This document shows, one piece after another, positions 41,958 through 51,933 of a DNA stretch of 64,000 nt. The notes beneath the pieces are model-generated. The model was given only the letters and a program-made list of their open reading frames with translations, searched no databases and was not told the DNA's origin. Where the stretch lies: NCBI RefSeq assembly GCF_004114615.1, contig NZ_CP035300.1, positions 3,224,001-3,288,000 on the forward strand, read 5' to 3'. This stretch comes from Dyella sp. M7H15-1 (lineage in GTDB: Bacteria > Pseudomonadota > Gammaproteobacteria > Xanthomonadales > Rhodanobacteraceae). The position numbers and the translations under genes are program-made. Position 1 is the stretch's first letter. Each line of letters opens with the position of its first letter.

Positions 41958-42692
41958 TCAGGACTGGTTCCCAGCGTTATCTGAGTGCGACGTCGACGGA
42001 TGCCAGCGCGACTTGAGCCGCTCCAGCGCCAGCGGCACCAGCGACAGCAGGGCTAGTACACCCAGCGGAGCGATCACACTGGGCTCGAAGATCAGGTTGA
42101 ATCCGAACTGCTGACCATGGCTCAGCGCATGCCCAAGGCCTGCACCTATGGATGTCTCAAAGGCCAGCATGATGGTGCCGCCGATCCACGTGGCGCCCAG
42201 GAACAACCAGAACGGGCAGCGCAGCCAGGCCAGCGCTACTGTGATAAGGCCAAAAGGGGCAACTGGCACCAGGCGCAGAAACAGGGTGTAGACCACTGGG
42301 TGGCGTTCAAAGCCGTGATGGAGTTTGTCCGCGATGGCAGGCGGGTGCTTGCTGCCGGCGCCAAAGGCATAGCGGCTGGCGAGGAACAGGATCAGCGAAC
42401 CCAAGGTAAGGCCGATAGAGGAGTAAGTGGTGCCCTCAACCACGCCAAAGGCGAATCCGCTGGCCAAGATCAGCACGATGGTGACCGGAATGCCAGTACA
42501 CGTCGCGAGCGTCAGCAGGCCGATATAGACCAGCCGGCTCAGCCAGGGGTTTTCATTGATGTGCGCGCGAAATTCTTGCTGATGCGCGACAAGCTGTTCC
42601 GGATGGATGCGGTCGAATACGCCAGAGGCGACTAGCACCATGCCTGCTGCGATAAGCAACAGTAGCGGCAGAGCAGCGCGCAGGCGGTTCAA
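41958..42692 (-). CDS. TVP38/TMEM64 (DedA-like) membrane protein
   Basis: 244 aa, about six membrane segments. The VTT domain is clear: ATCTGIPVTIVLILASGFAFG near residue 65, TTYSSIGLTLGSLILFLASRYAFG, FLRLVPVAPFGLITVALAW and FLGATWIGG. These proteins help move or balance membrane lipids; the exact role in bacteria is not settled. Its start overlaps the deaminase stop by four bases, so both belong to one operon although their functions seem unrelated. Confidence 0.9.
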   Translation of the reverse strand: MNRLRAALPLLLLIAAGMVLVASGVFDRIHPEQLVAHQQEFRAHINENPWLSRLVYIGLLTLATCTGIPVTIVLILASGFAFGVVEGTTYSSIGLTLGSLILFLASRYAFGAGSKHPPAIADKLHHGFERHPVVYTLFLRLVPVAPFGLITVALAWLRCPFWLFLGATWIGGTIMLAFETSIGAGLGHALSHGQQFGFNLIFEPSVIAPLGVLALLSLVPLALERLKSRWHPSTSHSDNAGNQS

Positions 42693-43249
42693 TAGCTCCT
42701 CCCGGTGGCACCGTAGGTGGCCAGTATGGTGCGAGCGTCGTCGCGCAAGATATCCCGGCGCACGGCGATACCACGGCGTTCCAGCTCGCCGACCCAGTCA
42801 GCGGGCAGGGGACCTTCGTCGAACTCCGTAAGTTCCTCCACGTCTTCGGCACGTGCGCCGATCAGCAATGTGTCGATACCCGCCCAAACCGTGGCGCCAT
42901 AGCATTGGCAGCAAGGCTGGGAACTGCTGGCCAGGGTGTAGTGGCCACCATGTTCGTTGAGCCGGTAGCTGGCCAGGCGCTGCTGGGCGGCCATGTAGGC
43001 CAGCATCTCGGCATGCGCGACGGAGCAAGCCTGCGGCATCACACGGTTGGCCGCGGCGGCAATCAGCCGGCCATGTTCGTCGAACACAGCCGCGCCGAAT
43101 GGTCCACCCGTACTGTGCTGGATATTGCGCCGCGACAGCTCGATCGCCAGACCTACCCGCTCCTCATCGGTGAGATAGCGCGGCCGGGTGTCGGCCACTT
43201 CTTCGATCCAGGGCGGGAGAGTAAGGTGGATCTGCAGCGGCAGCATCAT
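42689..43249 (-). CDS. nucleoside/guanine deaminase, CMP-dCMP deaminase fold
   Basis: About 186 aa. The zinc site is VAHAEMLAY (His, catalytic Glu) and SSQPCCQCYGA (PCxxC), separated as in GuaD/TadA-type deaminases; GGPFGAAVFDEHGRLIAAAANRV is the preceding strand pair. The substrate is most likely guanine or a related purine, but cytosine types cannot be excluded. Start chosen at MMLPLQ (43249 or 43246); a longer frame to 43282 has no support. Overlaps the membrane protein gene by four bases. Confidence 0.87.
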   Translation of the reverse strand: MMLPLQIHLTLPPWIEEVADTRPRYLTDEERVGLAIELSRRNIQHSTGGPFGAAVFDEHGRLIAAAANRVMPQACSVAHAEMLAYMAAQQRLASYRLNEHGGHYTLASSSQPCCQCYGATVWAGIDTLLIGARAEDVEELTEFDEGPLPADWVGELERRGIAVRRDILRDDARTILATYGATGRSY

Positions 43250-43417
43250 GCGAAGAGTCTGCCGGCGGCCGCACTGTGGCAACCCTTCGGACCGGGTCTG
43301 TTTGCTCGCCGAGCTGCGTCCTCTTTCAGTTGTGTATCGACATACACGCCTTCGTTCCTCCTTGCCCGTCAGGCAAACAGATCCCGGCGCGGGCCACGCC
43401 GAGACCGCCGGCGGGCT

Positions 43418-45166
43418 CTAACGAGCCCAGGTATCGCGTAGGGTTACCGTGCGGTTGAACACCGGAGCATCCGGGCGGTGGTCGATGCGATCGGCCACAA
43501 AGTAGCCCAAGCGCTCAAACTGGAAGCACTGCTCCGGTTTGGCGCTGGCTGCGGAGGGCTCCAGCCACCCCTGCACGATGCGTTTGGCATCGGGATTGAT
43601 GTGCTCGATCCAGGTCTTGCCGCCGCTTTCATCGTCCGGTGTGGGAACGTTGAATAGGCGGTCGTAGATGCGGATTTCCGCGCTGACGGCGTGCTTGGCG
43701 CTGACCCAGTGAATGGTGCCTTTCACCTTGCGATCGGCGCCGGGCATGCCCGAACGGGACTCCAGGTCGAGCGTGCAGTGCAGTTCGGTGACGTTGCCGT
43801 CGGCATCCTTGACGATCTGCTCGCATTTCACGATGCCGACGCCACGCAGGCGCACTTCACCTTCCGGCTTCAGGCGGTGGAAACCCTTCGGCGGCACTTC
43901 GGCGAAGTCTTCGCGCTCGATCCACAGCTCGCGCGCGAACGGTACTTGACGGGTGCCAAAGCTCTCATCCTTGGGATGGTTTGGGAGGCTCAACGTTTCC
44001 TCGTGGTCTTCAGGCAGATGGGTGATCACCAGCTTGAGCGGATCGATCACCGCCATGCGGCGTGTTGCGCTGGCGTCGAGATCTTCGCGCACGCAATTCT
44101 CCAAGATGGCGTAATCGATCACGCTATTTTGCTTGCTGACACCCAGGCGCTCGATCAGCAGGCGGATGCCACCCGGCGTAAAGCCGCGACGACGCAGGCC
44201 GCGCAAAGTGTTCATGCGCGGATCGTCCCAGCCATCCACCCACCCCTCGTTCACCAACTGCGCCAGCTTGCGCTTGCTGGTGATCATGTAGCTCAGGTTG
44301 AGGCGCGAGAACTCGATTTGTCGCGGCTTGGCCGGTTCGGTGCGAAACCCCGCTTCCTGCATGTGCTCCCACAGTTCCGGGTGGTTGGGCAGGTCCACTT
44401 TGTCCACGAACCAGTCGTAGAGCGGGCGGTGATCTTCGAATTCCAGCGAGCAGAGCGAGTGCGTGATGCCTTCCAGTGCATCGGACAGGCAATGCGCGTA
44501 GTCGTACATCGGGTAGATCGGCCACGCATCGCCGGTGTTCTGATGAGTGACCTTGCGGATGCGGTAGATCGCCGGATCGCGCAGGTTGATGTTGCCCGAA
44601 GCCATATCGATCTTTGCGCGCAGCGTCTTACTACCATCTTCGAACTCGCCTGCGCGCATACGGCGGAACAGATCAAGGTTTTCCTCCACGCTGCGGTCGC
44701 GGAAAGGCGAATGGCGGCCCGGTCCGGTCAGTGTGCCGCGGTATTCGCGCATCTGCTCGGCGGTGAGGTCGTCCACGTAGGCGTGCCCGTCCTGGATCAG
44801 CTTGATCGCGGCACGGTAGAACACCTCGAAGTAATCGGACGCGTGGCGCAAGTCATGCCATTCGTAGCCTAGCCAACGCACATCGTCCTTGATGCCTTCG
44901 ACGAATTCCGGATCTTCCTTGCCCGGGTTGGTATCGTCCAGGCGCAGGTTGCACCAGCCGCCGAATTCCCGGGCGATACCGAAATCCAGCCAGATCGCTT
45001 TGGCATGGCCGATATGCAGATAGCCATTGGGCTCCGGCGGAAAGCGGGTACGGATGGCGCTGTGCTTGCCCTTGGCCAGATCCTCGCGAACGATCTGGCG
45101 GATGAAATCGCGCGGCGCATCGATTTCGGGGCTGTCGGCTGGCTTGGCGGCGGATTCGTTGGACAT
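43418..45166 (-). CDS. glnS: glutaminyl-tRNA synthetase
   Basis: 582 aa class I synthetase. The HIGH signature is in PPEPNGYLHIGHAKAIWLDF near residue 45, the KMSKS-like loop is YMITSKRKLAQLV near 288, and the tRNA-acceptor region has DDTNPGKEDPEFVEGI. C-terminal beta-barrel anticodon domains follow (EGEVRLRGVGIVKCEQIV). All are typical of gammaproteobacterial GlnS, charging tRNA-Gln directly. coaE lies about 49 bases upstream on the same strand. Confidence 0.97.
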   Translation of the reverse strand: MSNESAAKPADSPEIDAPRDFIRQIVREDLAKGKHSAIRTRFPPEPNGYLHIGHAKAIWLDFGIAREFGGWCNLRLDDTNPGKEDPEFVEGIKDDVRWLGYEWHDLRHASDYFEVFYRAAIKLIQDGHAYVDDLTAEQMREYRGTLTGPGRHSPFRDRSVEENLDLFRRMRAGEFEDGSKTLRAKIDMASGNINLRDPAIYRIRKVTHQNTGDAWPIYPMYDYAHCLSDALEGITHSLCSLEFEDHRPLYDWFVDKVDLPNHPELWEHMQEAGFRTEPAKPRQIEFSRLNLSYMITSKRKLAQLVNEGWVDGWDDPRMNTLRGLRRRGFTPGGIRLLIERLGVSKQNSVIDYAILENCVREDLDASATRRMAVIDPLKLVITHLPEDHEETLSLPNHPKDESFGTRQVPFARELWIEREDFAEVPPKGFHRLKPEGEVRLRGVGIVKCEQIVKDADGNVTELHCTLDLESRSGMPGADRKVKGTIHWVSAKHAVSAEIRIYDRLFNVPTPDDESGGKTWIEHINPDAKRIVQGWLEPSAASAKPEQCFQFERLGYFVADRIDHRPDAPVFNRTVTLRDTWAR

Positions 45167-45214
45167 CGGGTCAAAGCTTCGTGCGAGGGGTGGGAATCCC
45201 CCAGTTTAACCGTT

Positions 45215-45865
45215 TCAAATCCGACCCGCCGCCAATTCCAGGTAGCGTTGGTGAAGCTTCGCTACTTGCGCATCCAGTACAGCCTCCGGCCCCGAGTTGT
45301 TGATCACATCGTCCGCCAGCGCCAGGCGCGCAGAACGGGACACCTGGCTGGCGAGGATGCGATGGGCCAAGGCCTCGTCGATTCCATCGCGCGCAATCAG
45401 CCGCCGGATCTGGGTCTCCTCCGACACATCCACTACCACGATTCGGTCGACCCAACGGTAGTGCCTGATGTTCTCAATGAGCAGTGGAATGGACAGCATG
45501 ACGTAGGGCCCTTCAGCATGCTGTGCATGCTCCAGCATCCATTGCCGTACCCGCGGATGCACGATCGCCTCAAGGGTCGCGCGCGCGGAGGGATCGACAA
45601 AGATGCGTTGGCGCATCGCGGGCCGATCGAGGCGGCCTTGCGAATCAAGCACGTCTCCGCCAAACACATCAACGATGGCCGCCAAGCCATCGCTGCCAGG
45701 TTCCACCACCACGCGTGCCGCGTAATCGGCATCGCACACAGGCACGCCCAAATCCATGAAGCGTTGTTCCACCAGGCTCTTGCCGGAGGCGATACCGCCT
45801 GTAAGAGCTATCGTATAGTCGGTTTGGTGGCTGGATAAGGGCAAAAAATTTTCCTTATCTTTCAT
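45215..45865 (-). CDS. coaE: dephospho-CoA kinase
   Basis: 216 aa. It phosphorylates the ribose 3' hydroxyl of dephospho-CoA, the last step of CoA synthesis. P-loop LTGGIASGKSLVEQRF near residue 22, then VCDADYAARVV, HPRVRQWM and IDRIVVVDVSEE-like strands (VDRIVVVDVSEETQ). It begins three bases before the stop of the upstream membrane transferase gene. In many relatives coaE follows pilD in the pilBCD operon; here one gene is inserted between. Confidence 0.95.
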   Translation of the reverse strand: MKDKENFLPLSSHQTDYTIALTGGIASGKSLVEQRFMDLGVPVCDADYAARVVVEPGSDGLAAIVDVFGGDVLDSQGRLDRPAMRQRIFVDPSARATLEAIVHPRVRQWMLEHAQHAEGPYVMLSIPLLIENIRHYRWVDRIVVVDVSEETQIRRLIARDGIDEALAHRILASQVSRSARLALADDVINNSGPEAVLDAQVAKLHQRYLELAAGRI

Positions 45866-45867
45866 GC

Positions 45868-47580
45868 CTAAGGATTGGCAGGGATAACCACCTCACAACC
45901 CTTGCCAAACTGTGCTTTGTCGAGGTCTGTGGGCCAGAATCCGTTAACGATGCGGGGGTGATAACTCCATTGCGAGTTGAATAGACTCCAGGATTCATTA
46001 TGTCCAGGAAAGTCGATGCCGGCCATGTCGGCAAGTGACTCGAAGGTGGATGCGCTTAACGTGCGCTGGCTTGCGTTCTCGCGTAGTTTGGCGACACGCT
46101 CCGGAAATTGAGCCGCATACGCATCGGAATACCAGAACAGGGCGGGCACCATATAGTCGTATCGTGTTCCGATGTCGTGTCCCGACATGGAGCAGGTCGG
46201 CGTAGGCAAGGTTTCACCATGATCGGACTCATACCACAATGCCGAAACCGCCCTGCTCTTGTTCAATATATCTATCACCTGAGTGAGAACGTGGTCTGTG
46301 TACAAGATCGTATTGTCGTAGCTATTTCTAAAACGTAATTCTTGCGAGGCGCTGCCGTGGGCTTCGTAAAGGATAGGGGTGAACTTCTGGTAGGCCGGTG
46401 GATAGCGTAGGTCATAAGGTTGATGGCTCCCCATCATGTGGAGAACGATAAATAAGTTCTTCTCAGACGTTTTCGTCAGAGCTTCTTGTAGGGATGGGGC
46501 GAGATTACCGTCAAAATTGTTACTTTCAGTCCAGGTTGCATGATTAATGAATATGAGATGTTTGGCTTCTAGCGCGTATGTGGATACCGGCGAATCGTAT
46601 TTTCCAATGGCGAGCTGATTTGATATCCACCACGTATCATAGCCAGCCTCTTCCATGGCGCGCAGAATCGACGCTTCATGCCAGGTGAAGCTTTTATAAG
46701 TGATTGGCTTTCGCGTAAGAATCAGGGGCACAGCCATCATGGTTTCCGGCCATGAAGTGACCATGTCGGTAATGCGGATCAAATTCCGGACTTTTGTGAG
46801 TCCCGGATTGGTCGGGCGTTCATAGCCGAACAGTTGCCAGTGATTACGCCGGCTGCTTTCACCGATGACAAGGACATAGATCTGGCGTTGATTGACGGGC
46901 GTGCGTTCGGTGGCATGGAAGCGAAAAGTACTAAGTTGCGCATAGGTGGCATACATGGCCTTCCACGCGATCCAAAAGTTCCATATACGAAGGGCCGGCC
47001 CGAATGGATATCCGTCTTCGATGGGTGAGCGCAGAGATGTGAGTGTGCGTGCTCCGTCCGTGAAGTGATCGCGCAGGTTGCCCTTTCCATTTATGCCGCC
47101 AACGATAAATATCATCAATGGCAAAATGATTCCGCTTGCAAATATCCACTCGCGAGTACGGTTTGACCATCGTAGCTTGGATCGATAGCACATTCGGGCT
47201 GCGAGCAATGCCAGCAGGAGCCCACCCAGCATGCAAAGTGCAAGTGGCAGAAGCAGCTTGCCGAAGTAACCAAGCGTTTCGCCCGGGTTGGTTGCGAAGA
47301 TAGAGCCTAGTATTTCCGCGGAGCTAGGGCGCCGATACGCTGCGATGTAAAAGCATTCGATCGGAGCCAGCATGGCAAACGGCGATAGCGCCAAGCATGC
47401 GAACCAGAGGCGCGTGCCAAATACCGCGAAAAGTAACAGCAAAAGCAGCGTCGGGATGATGAGCGCACTGTCCCACTGGCGACCCCTCACGCCTTCGATC
47501 AGCCATATGATATTTGGCAGCATCAACAGACTGATCAGTACTGCGAGGGTTACTTTTGCCAACATTTTATTGTCGATCAT
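45868..47580 (-). CDS. membrane phosphoethanolamine transferase-like protein (sulfatase fold)
   Basis: 570 aa. Five membrane helices lie in residues 10-165, followed by a periplasmic sulfatase-fold domain. The metal and nucleophile motif is VLVIGESSRRNHWQLFGYERPTNP near 235; the position that is Thr in EptA/MCR-type enzymes is Ser here. Further fold motifs are MMGSHQPYDLRYP and WYESDHGE with metal-binding Asp and His. It likely transfers phosphoethanolamine to a surface lipid or glycan, but other phospho-donors are possible. Start at 47580 (MIDNKM) is a choice between this and 47604. It lies between pilD and coaE. Confidence 0.85.
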   Translation of the reverse strand: MIDNKMLAKVTLAVLISLLMLPNIIWLIEGVRGRQWDSALIIPTLLLLLLFAVFGTRLWFACLALSPFAMLAPIECFYIAAYRRPSSAEILGSIFATNPGETLGYFGKLLLPLALCMLGGLLLALLAARMCYRSKLRWSNRTREWIFASGIILPLMIFIVGGINGKGNLRDHFTDGARTLTSLRSPIEDGYPFGPALRIWNFWIAWKAMYATYAQLSTFRFHATERTPVNQRQIYVLVIGESSRRNHWQLFGYERPTNPGLTKVRNLIRITDMVTSWPETMMAVPLILTRKPITYKSFTWHEASILRAMEEAGYDTWWISNQLAIGKYDSPVSTYALEAKHLIFINHATWTESNNFDGNLAPSLQEALTKTSEKNLFIVLHMMGSHQPYDLRYPPAYQKFTPILYEAHGSASQELRFRNSYDNTILYTDHVLTQVIDILNKSRAVSALWYESDHGETLPTPTCSMSGHDIGTRYDYMVPALFWYSDAYAAQFPERVAKLRENASQRTLSASTFESLADMAGIDFPGHNESWSLFNSQWSYHPRIVNGFWPTDLDKAQFGKGCEVVIPANP

Positions 47581-47590
47581 TTGGTGGTTA

Positions 47591-48448
47591 CTATCCCATC
47601 CCAAACAGAGTCAGGTAACAATGCTGCAACCAGTCGCCCCCCATGAACCAGATCCATCCGGCCATGGCGAGGAACGGCCCGAACGGTATGGGGATCTCAC
47701 GGCTGTGCCGTCGCATCACGATCAAGGTAACCCCAGTCATGGCCCCAACAAGCGACGACAACAAAACGATGGGCAGGATCGATAATGGTCCCATCCATGC
47801 CCCGAGGGCACTCAACAATTTGAAATCACCAAAGCCCATTCCCTCTTTGCCTGTCAGAAACTTGAACAACCAGTACACGCTCCAAAGGCTGATGTAGCCG
47901 ATCACGGCACCAAGGATGGCTGTTTTAGGTTCGGTAAAGAGATGGCAAAGGCTTAGCAGCAAGCCGGCCCAGAGCAAGGGCAAGGTAATCTGATCGGGTA
48001 GTAGTTGGGTGCGAAAATCGATACCAGATAGTGCTATCAGCGACCAGGTAAGGAATAGCCCGGCCAGGGCAGTCCAGGTAAGGCCGAACTTCCAGACCAC
48101 GATCGCACTGAGAATCGCAGTCAGCAGTTCCACCAAGGGGTATTGGGCCGAAATAGGTGCATGGCAATAGCGGCAGTGCCCTCTCAGGAAAAGCCAACTG
48201 AAAAGCGGGATGTTGTCGTAAGCTGCCAAGAGGTGCTTGCAGTGGGGGCAATGCGATGACTCGCGCACAATCCCTGGTGGCAAGGGGTCTGGGGAGGTTT
48301 CCAGGCCCAGCACATCATGGGCTTCCTGACGCCATAGTGCATCCAGTCGCACAGGCAGGCGCAGAATAACCACATTGAGAAAACTGCCAATCAGCAGACC
48401 GAATATTCCAGCAATGAGCACCCACATGATAAGCGGCAAGTCCGGCAT
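47591..48448 (-). CDS. pilD: prepilin leader peptidase/N-methyltransferase PilD
   Basis: 285 aa, about eight membrane segments. The cytoplasmic loop has the zinc-binding CPHCK...CRYC set near residues 72-100. The aspartic-protease motifs are LSGIDFRTQLLPD and GMGFGDFKLLSALGAW. It cuts before Phe in GFTLIEL leaders and methylates the new N-terminus, so it would process both pilins encoded at 60936 and 61790. ATG 48448 (MPDLPLI) is the family start; a GTG 63 bases upstream is less likely. Confidence 0.96.
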   Translation of the reverse strand: MPDLPLIMWVLIAGIFGLLIGSFLNVVILRLPVRLDALWRQEAHDVLGLETSPDPLPPGIVRESSHCPHCKHLLAAYDNIPLFSWLFLRGHCRYCHAPISAQYPLVELLTAILSAIVVWKFGLTWTALAGLFLTWSLIALSGIDFRTQLLPDQITLPLLWAGLLLSLCHLFTEPKTAILGAVIGYISLWSVYWLFKFLTGKEGMGFGDFKLLSALGAWMGPLSILPIVLLSSLVGAMTGVTLIVMRRHSREIPIPFGPFLAMAGWIWFMGGDWLQHCYLTLFGMG

Positions 48449-48523
48449 GCCTGGATCCTGGTTACGAAGGCGCGCCACGTTATCGCCGCAATGTGGCAAA
48501 TCATGTGGCACAGTGTGGAACGA

Positions 48524-49792
48524 TTAGAACGTGCCGGCGAGTTTGAAGATGGGGAGGTAGAGTGCAATCACGATGCCGCCGACCACCACACCCAGGATCA
48601 CCATCATTAAAGGTTCGAGCAACGAGGCTAAGGAGTCGACGGCATTGCCAACTTCTTCTTCATAAAACTCAGCACACTTGAACAACATATGGTCCAATGC
48701 GCCCGATTCTTCGCCGATCGCGACCATCTGCGTGACCATGTTTGGAAAGAGTCCAGTTTGTCGCATGGCCAATTGCAGTTGGTGACCTACAGCTACGTCA
48801 TCGCGCATTTGGTGCACGGCCTCGGCGTAAACACTGCTGCCAGTCGCGCCGGCGACAGCGTCCATAGCTTCAACCAGGGGTACGCCTGCGCGGAAGGTGA
48901 CGCCCAAGGTACGCGAAAAACGTGCAATAGCTGACTGGCGAAAAATATTGCCGATCACCGGTATTTTTAGGGTCATGCGATCGAGGAAATGGGCAAATTT
49001 CACTGATCGCTTCTTTGCCATGATGATAGCCACGATGCCGCCGGCAACACTGCCGAGAACAAGCCACCAGTACTGTTGCATGAACTGTGACATTGTCACT
49101 AGCAGTTGAGTGGGTGTCGGCAGTTGCGCGCCAGCGTCCTTGAAGGTCTTGGCAAATATAGGCACCACGAACAGCAACATGATCATGATGACGGCAACGG
49201 CGACCATCATCACCATGATCGGATAGAAGAGCGCCTTCTTGATCTTGCCTTTGATGCTTTCGGTTTTCTCTTTGTAAGTAGCGACAGTTTCCAGAATCGT
49301 GTCAAGCACACCCGCCGATTCGCCAGCGCGGACCAGGTTTCGGTATAACGCGTCAAATTGCACCGGGTATCTACCCAGCGCTTCATTTAGCGTCGAGCCG
49401 CCCTCAATGTCCTGTTTTACATCGATCAGCATGTTCTTGAAGCGAGGATTCTTCTGGCCATCAGCAATGATGTCGAAGGCCTGCACCATGGGGACGCCGG
49501 ACGCCATCATCGTGGCGATCTGACGGCTGAAAATTGCTACATCCCTGGGTTTGACCACGCTGCCGGTAGAGCCGAACAGCGGCTTGGCGCGCTCCTTCAC
49601 CGTTTGCGGGTTCATGCCTTGACGGCGTAGCTCGGCCTTGACCAGCGAGGCATTTTTCGCTGGCATCGAACCTTTCATCCGTTTGCCGCGCTTATCCAGC
49701 GCCACCCATTCATAGACGGGCATCTGGCTTATCTGGGCGCGTTGAGCACCCTGTTGCCGGGTATTTTTCGTGGCAGCGGTAACCGTGGCCAT
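48524..49792 (-). CDS. pilC: type IV pilus inner-membrane platform protein PilC
   Basis: 422 aa with two repeated GspF/PilC domains, residues about 85-205 and 290-415, each ending in membrane helices. Landmarks: FSRQIATMMASGVPMVQAFDIIADGQ and FSRTLGVTFRAGVPLVEAMDAVAGATG. PilC is the core of the pilus assembly platform at which PilB acts. Start is at MATVTAATK (49792), with GGGGAAAG upstream. pilB lies on the same strand 149 bases upstream; the major pilin genes, which often sit between, are elsewhere. Confidence 0.96.
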   Translation of the reverse strand: MATVTAATKNTRQQGAQRAQISQMPVYEWVALDKRGKRMKGSMPAKNASLVKAELRRQGMNPQTVKERAKPLFGSTGSVVKPRDVAIFSRQIATMMASGVPMVQAFDIIADGQKNPRFKNMLIDVKQDIEGGSTLNEALGRYPVQFDALYRNLVRAGESAGVLDTILETVATYKEKTESIKGKIKKALFYPIMVMMVAVAVIMIMLLFVVPIFAKTFKDAGAQLPTPTQLLVTMSQFMQQYWWLVLGSVAGGIVAIIMAKKRSVKFAHFLDRMTLKIPVIGNIFRQSAIARFSRTLGVTFRAGVPLVEAMDAVAGATGSSVYAEAVHQMRDDVAVGHQLQLAMRQTGLFPNMVTQMVAIGEESGALDHMLFKCAEFYEEEVGNAVDSLASLLEPLMMVILGVVVGGIVIALYLPIFKLAGTF

Positions 49793-49941
49793 GCGTAATC
49801 TTTCCCCAATGATTCGAACCAGCACTGCCGCAAATACTTTCAGCAGATCAGTCTGCAGCTTATGTCACTTTAGAAGGGCATTTCCGTGGTCCTCGGCGCA
49901 AGTCCGGCACAAAATACCCCCGGTTTAGTCGCTTTGGGCCA

Positions 49942-51666
49942 TCAATCTTTGGTTACGCGATCAATTTCGGCAAGGCTGGTTATCCCATTTTTGACCTTCA
50001 ACAAGGCTGAAGCGCGTAGGTCATCGATGCCGATTTTACGGGCGGCTTCGGCGATTTGCAGAGCATTTCCGCCCTCCAGCACGATCTTCTGAATATCTTC
50101 CACCATAGGCATAACTTGATAGATACCCACGCGTCCTTTATAGCCCTCGTTGCATTCCGCGCAGCCAACCGCCTCATAGATCGTCATTCCTGCATCGATC
50201 TCTTCCTGGGTAAAGCCAGCGGCAAGCAAGGTCTTGGCCGGCAGGGTCATTTGCTTTTTGCAACTATGTAGGCGGCGTGCCAAGCGCTGAGCGATAACCA
50301 GTGTCACTGATGAGGTGATGTTGTAGGGGGCGATACCCATGTTCATGAGTCGCGAGATGGTTTGCGGTGCATCATTAGTGTGCAGGGTCGACAACACCAT
50401 GTGGCCTGTCTGAGCCGCCTTGATGGCAATTTCGGCCGTTTCCAGATCGCGGATTTCGCCCACCATGATCACGTCAGGGTCTTGGCGCAGGAAGGAGCGC
50501 AGGGCCGCTGCGAAGGTCATGCCTCGCTTGGTGTTTTGCTGCACCTGATTGATACCTTCGACGCGAATTTCCACCGGGTCTTCCACGGTGGAAATATTGC
50601 GTTCGGTGGTATTGAGAATGTTCAGCGCGGTATAGAGCGAAACGGTTTTGCCAGAACCCGTGGGGCCGGTGACCAAGACCATCCCATACGGTTTGTGGAT
50701 GGCGTCAAGGTAAAGCTTTTTTTGTTGGTCCTCATAACCCAGCTTGTCGATGCCTAGCTTGGCTGAAGAACTATCTAGGATACGCAAGACAATCTTCTCG
50801 CCAAACAGGGTTGGTAAGGTGCTGACGCGAAAATCCATTGCGTGGCTTTTGGAAAGATTGAGCTTGATGCGCCCGTCTTGAGGTACGCGGCGCTCGGCGA
50901 TATCCAGTCCGGCCATCACTTTCAAGCGGGAAGAAATGCGGTTGGACAGTTTCATCGGGGGACTGGCAACAGCTCGTAACATGCCGTCCATTCGCAACCG
51001 CACCCGGTACTGGGTCTCATAAGGTTCGAAATGGATGTCCGAGGCGCCACGGCGAATGGCATCCACCAGAATCTTGTTCACAAATTTGACGACGGGGGCG
51101 TCGTCATTTGCGGTGGCGTCAATACCACCCCCCGTATCTGCTTCATCGTCCCTGGACTCTAGGGCCAAGTCGTCCAGGTCACCGCCGCCCAGGTCGGGGG
51201 TAACGTTATTGAGCGCACTTATGGCATTCTCAATCGCGCGTCCCAACTGAGACCTTTCAACCAGAATTGGTTCCACCATGCAATTGGAGTGGAACTTGAT
51301 CTCATCCAGTGCATGTAGCTGCATCGGGTCGGCAATACCGACAAACAGACGTTTGCCTCGTTTGAAAAGGGGGAGCGCCTGATGCTTGCTTATCAACTCC
51401 TGGCTGATAAGGCTTAAAGGCATACTGGATGGATCGAGCGCCATGACATCCAGCATGGGCATGCCGAATTCGGCGGATGAGACTTGGGCGAGCTGTGCGC
51501 TGTCCAACAGGCCCCGGTCCAAGAGCCAAACGGTCAGCGCTTTCTTTTGCTGGCTCGATTCGAGCACGGCCCTACGGACATCGGCCTCTGGAAGCAGTCC
51601 TTCGGACACCAGGCGGCGGGCCATGCCTGACAAGCTATGTGTGGTGGGCTGCGGTTGTGATGACAT
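49942..51666 (-). CDS. pilB: type IV pilus assembly ATPase PilB
   Basis: 574 aa. N-terminal MshEN/GspE-N region residues about 20-140. The hexameric motor domain has Walker A VTGPTGSGKTVSLYTAL, Asp box EDPVE, Walker B DPDVIMVGEIRD, and a His box (TGHMVLSTLHTND). Cys sets for zinc are LHSCKK and CAECNEGYKGRVGIY. It powers pilus extension. Start ATG 51666. Upstream, 267 bases separate it from a divergent glycosyltransferase gene; the promoter must lie there. Confidence 0.97.
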   Translation of the reverse strand: MSSQPQPTTHSLSGMARRLVSEGLLPEADVRRAVLESSQQKKALTVWLLDRGLLDSAQLAQVSSAEFGMPMLDVMALDPSSMPLSLISQELISKHQALPLFKRGKRLFVGIADPMQLHALDEIKFHSNCMVEPILVERSQLGRAIENAISALNNVTPDLGGGDLDDLALESRDDEADTGGGIDATANDDAPVVKFVNKILVDAIRRGASDIHFEPYETQYRVRLRMDGMLRAVASPPMKLSNRISSRLKVMAGLDIAERRVPQDGRIKLNLSKSHAMDFRVSTLPTLFGEKIVLRILDSSSAKLGIDKLGYEDQQKKLYLDAIHKPYGMVLVTGPTGSGKTVSLYTALNILNTTERNISTVEDPVEIRVEGINQVQQNTKRGMTFAAALRSFLRQDPDVIMVGEIRDLETAEIAIKAAQTGHMVLSTLHTNDAPQTISRLMNMGIAPYNITSSVTLVIAQRLARRLHSCKKQMTLPAKTLLAAGFTQEEIDAGMTIYEAVGCAECNEGYKGRVGIYQVMPMVEDIQKIVLEGGNALQIAEAARKIGIDDLRASALLKVKNGITSLAEIDRVTKD

Positions 51667-51933
51667 GAATGAAACCTGCTAAAACCACCGATTGGTCTCG
51701 AATCTAGCGCACATTTGACCTGTAGGCTATCGGTTCGGAACCGTTTGCGTGGGCAAGTTGGTCGCAATTCCGGCGATGGGGCCCTTAGCAATACCTATCC
51801 TGGCGACTCGGGGTCGATTCTTGGGTGATGTGCATGGCAGTTCCGTAAAAATTTTAGGGCATGACTGTCTGAGGCCATAGGTGCTTTCTGATCCCCGCGC
51901 TATGATCAGCCGTCGTTTCGGGAAGCCATCTGA

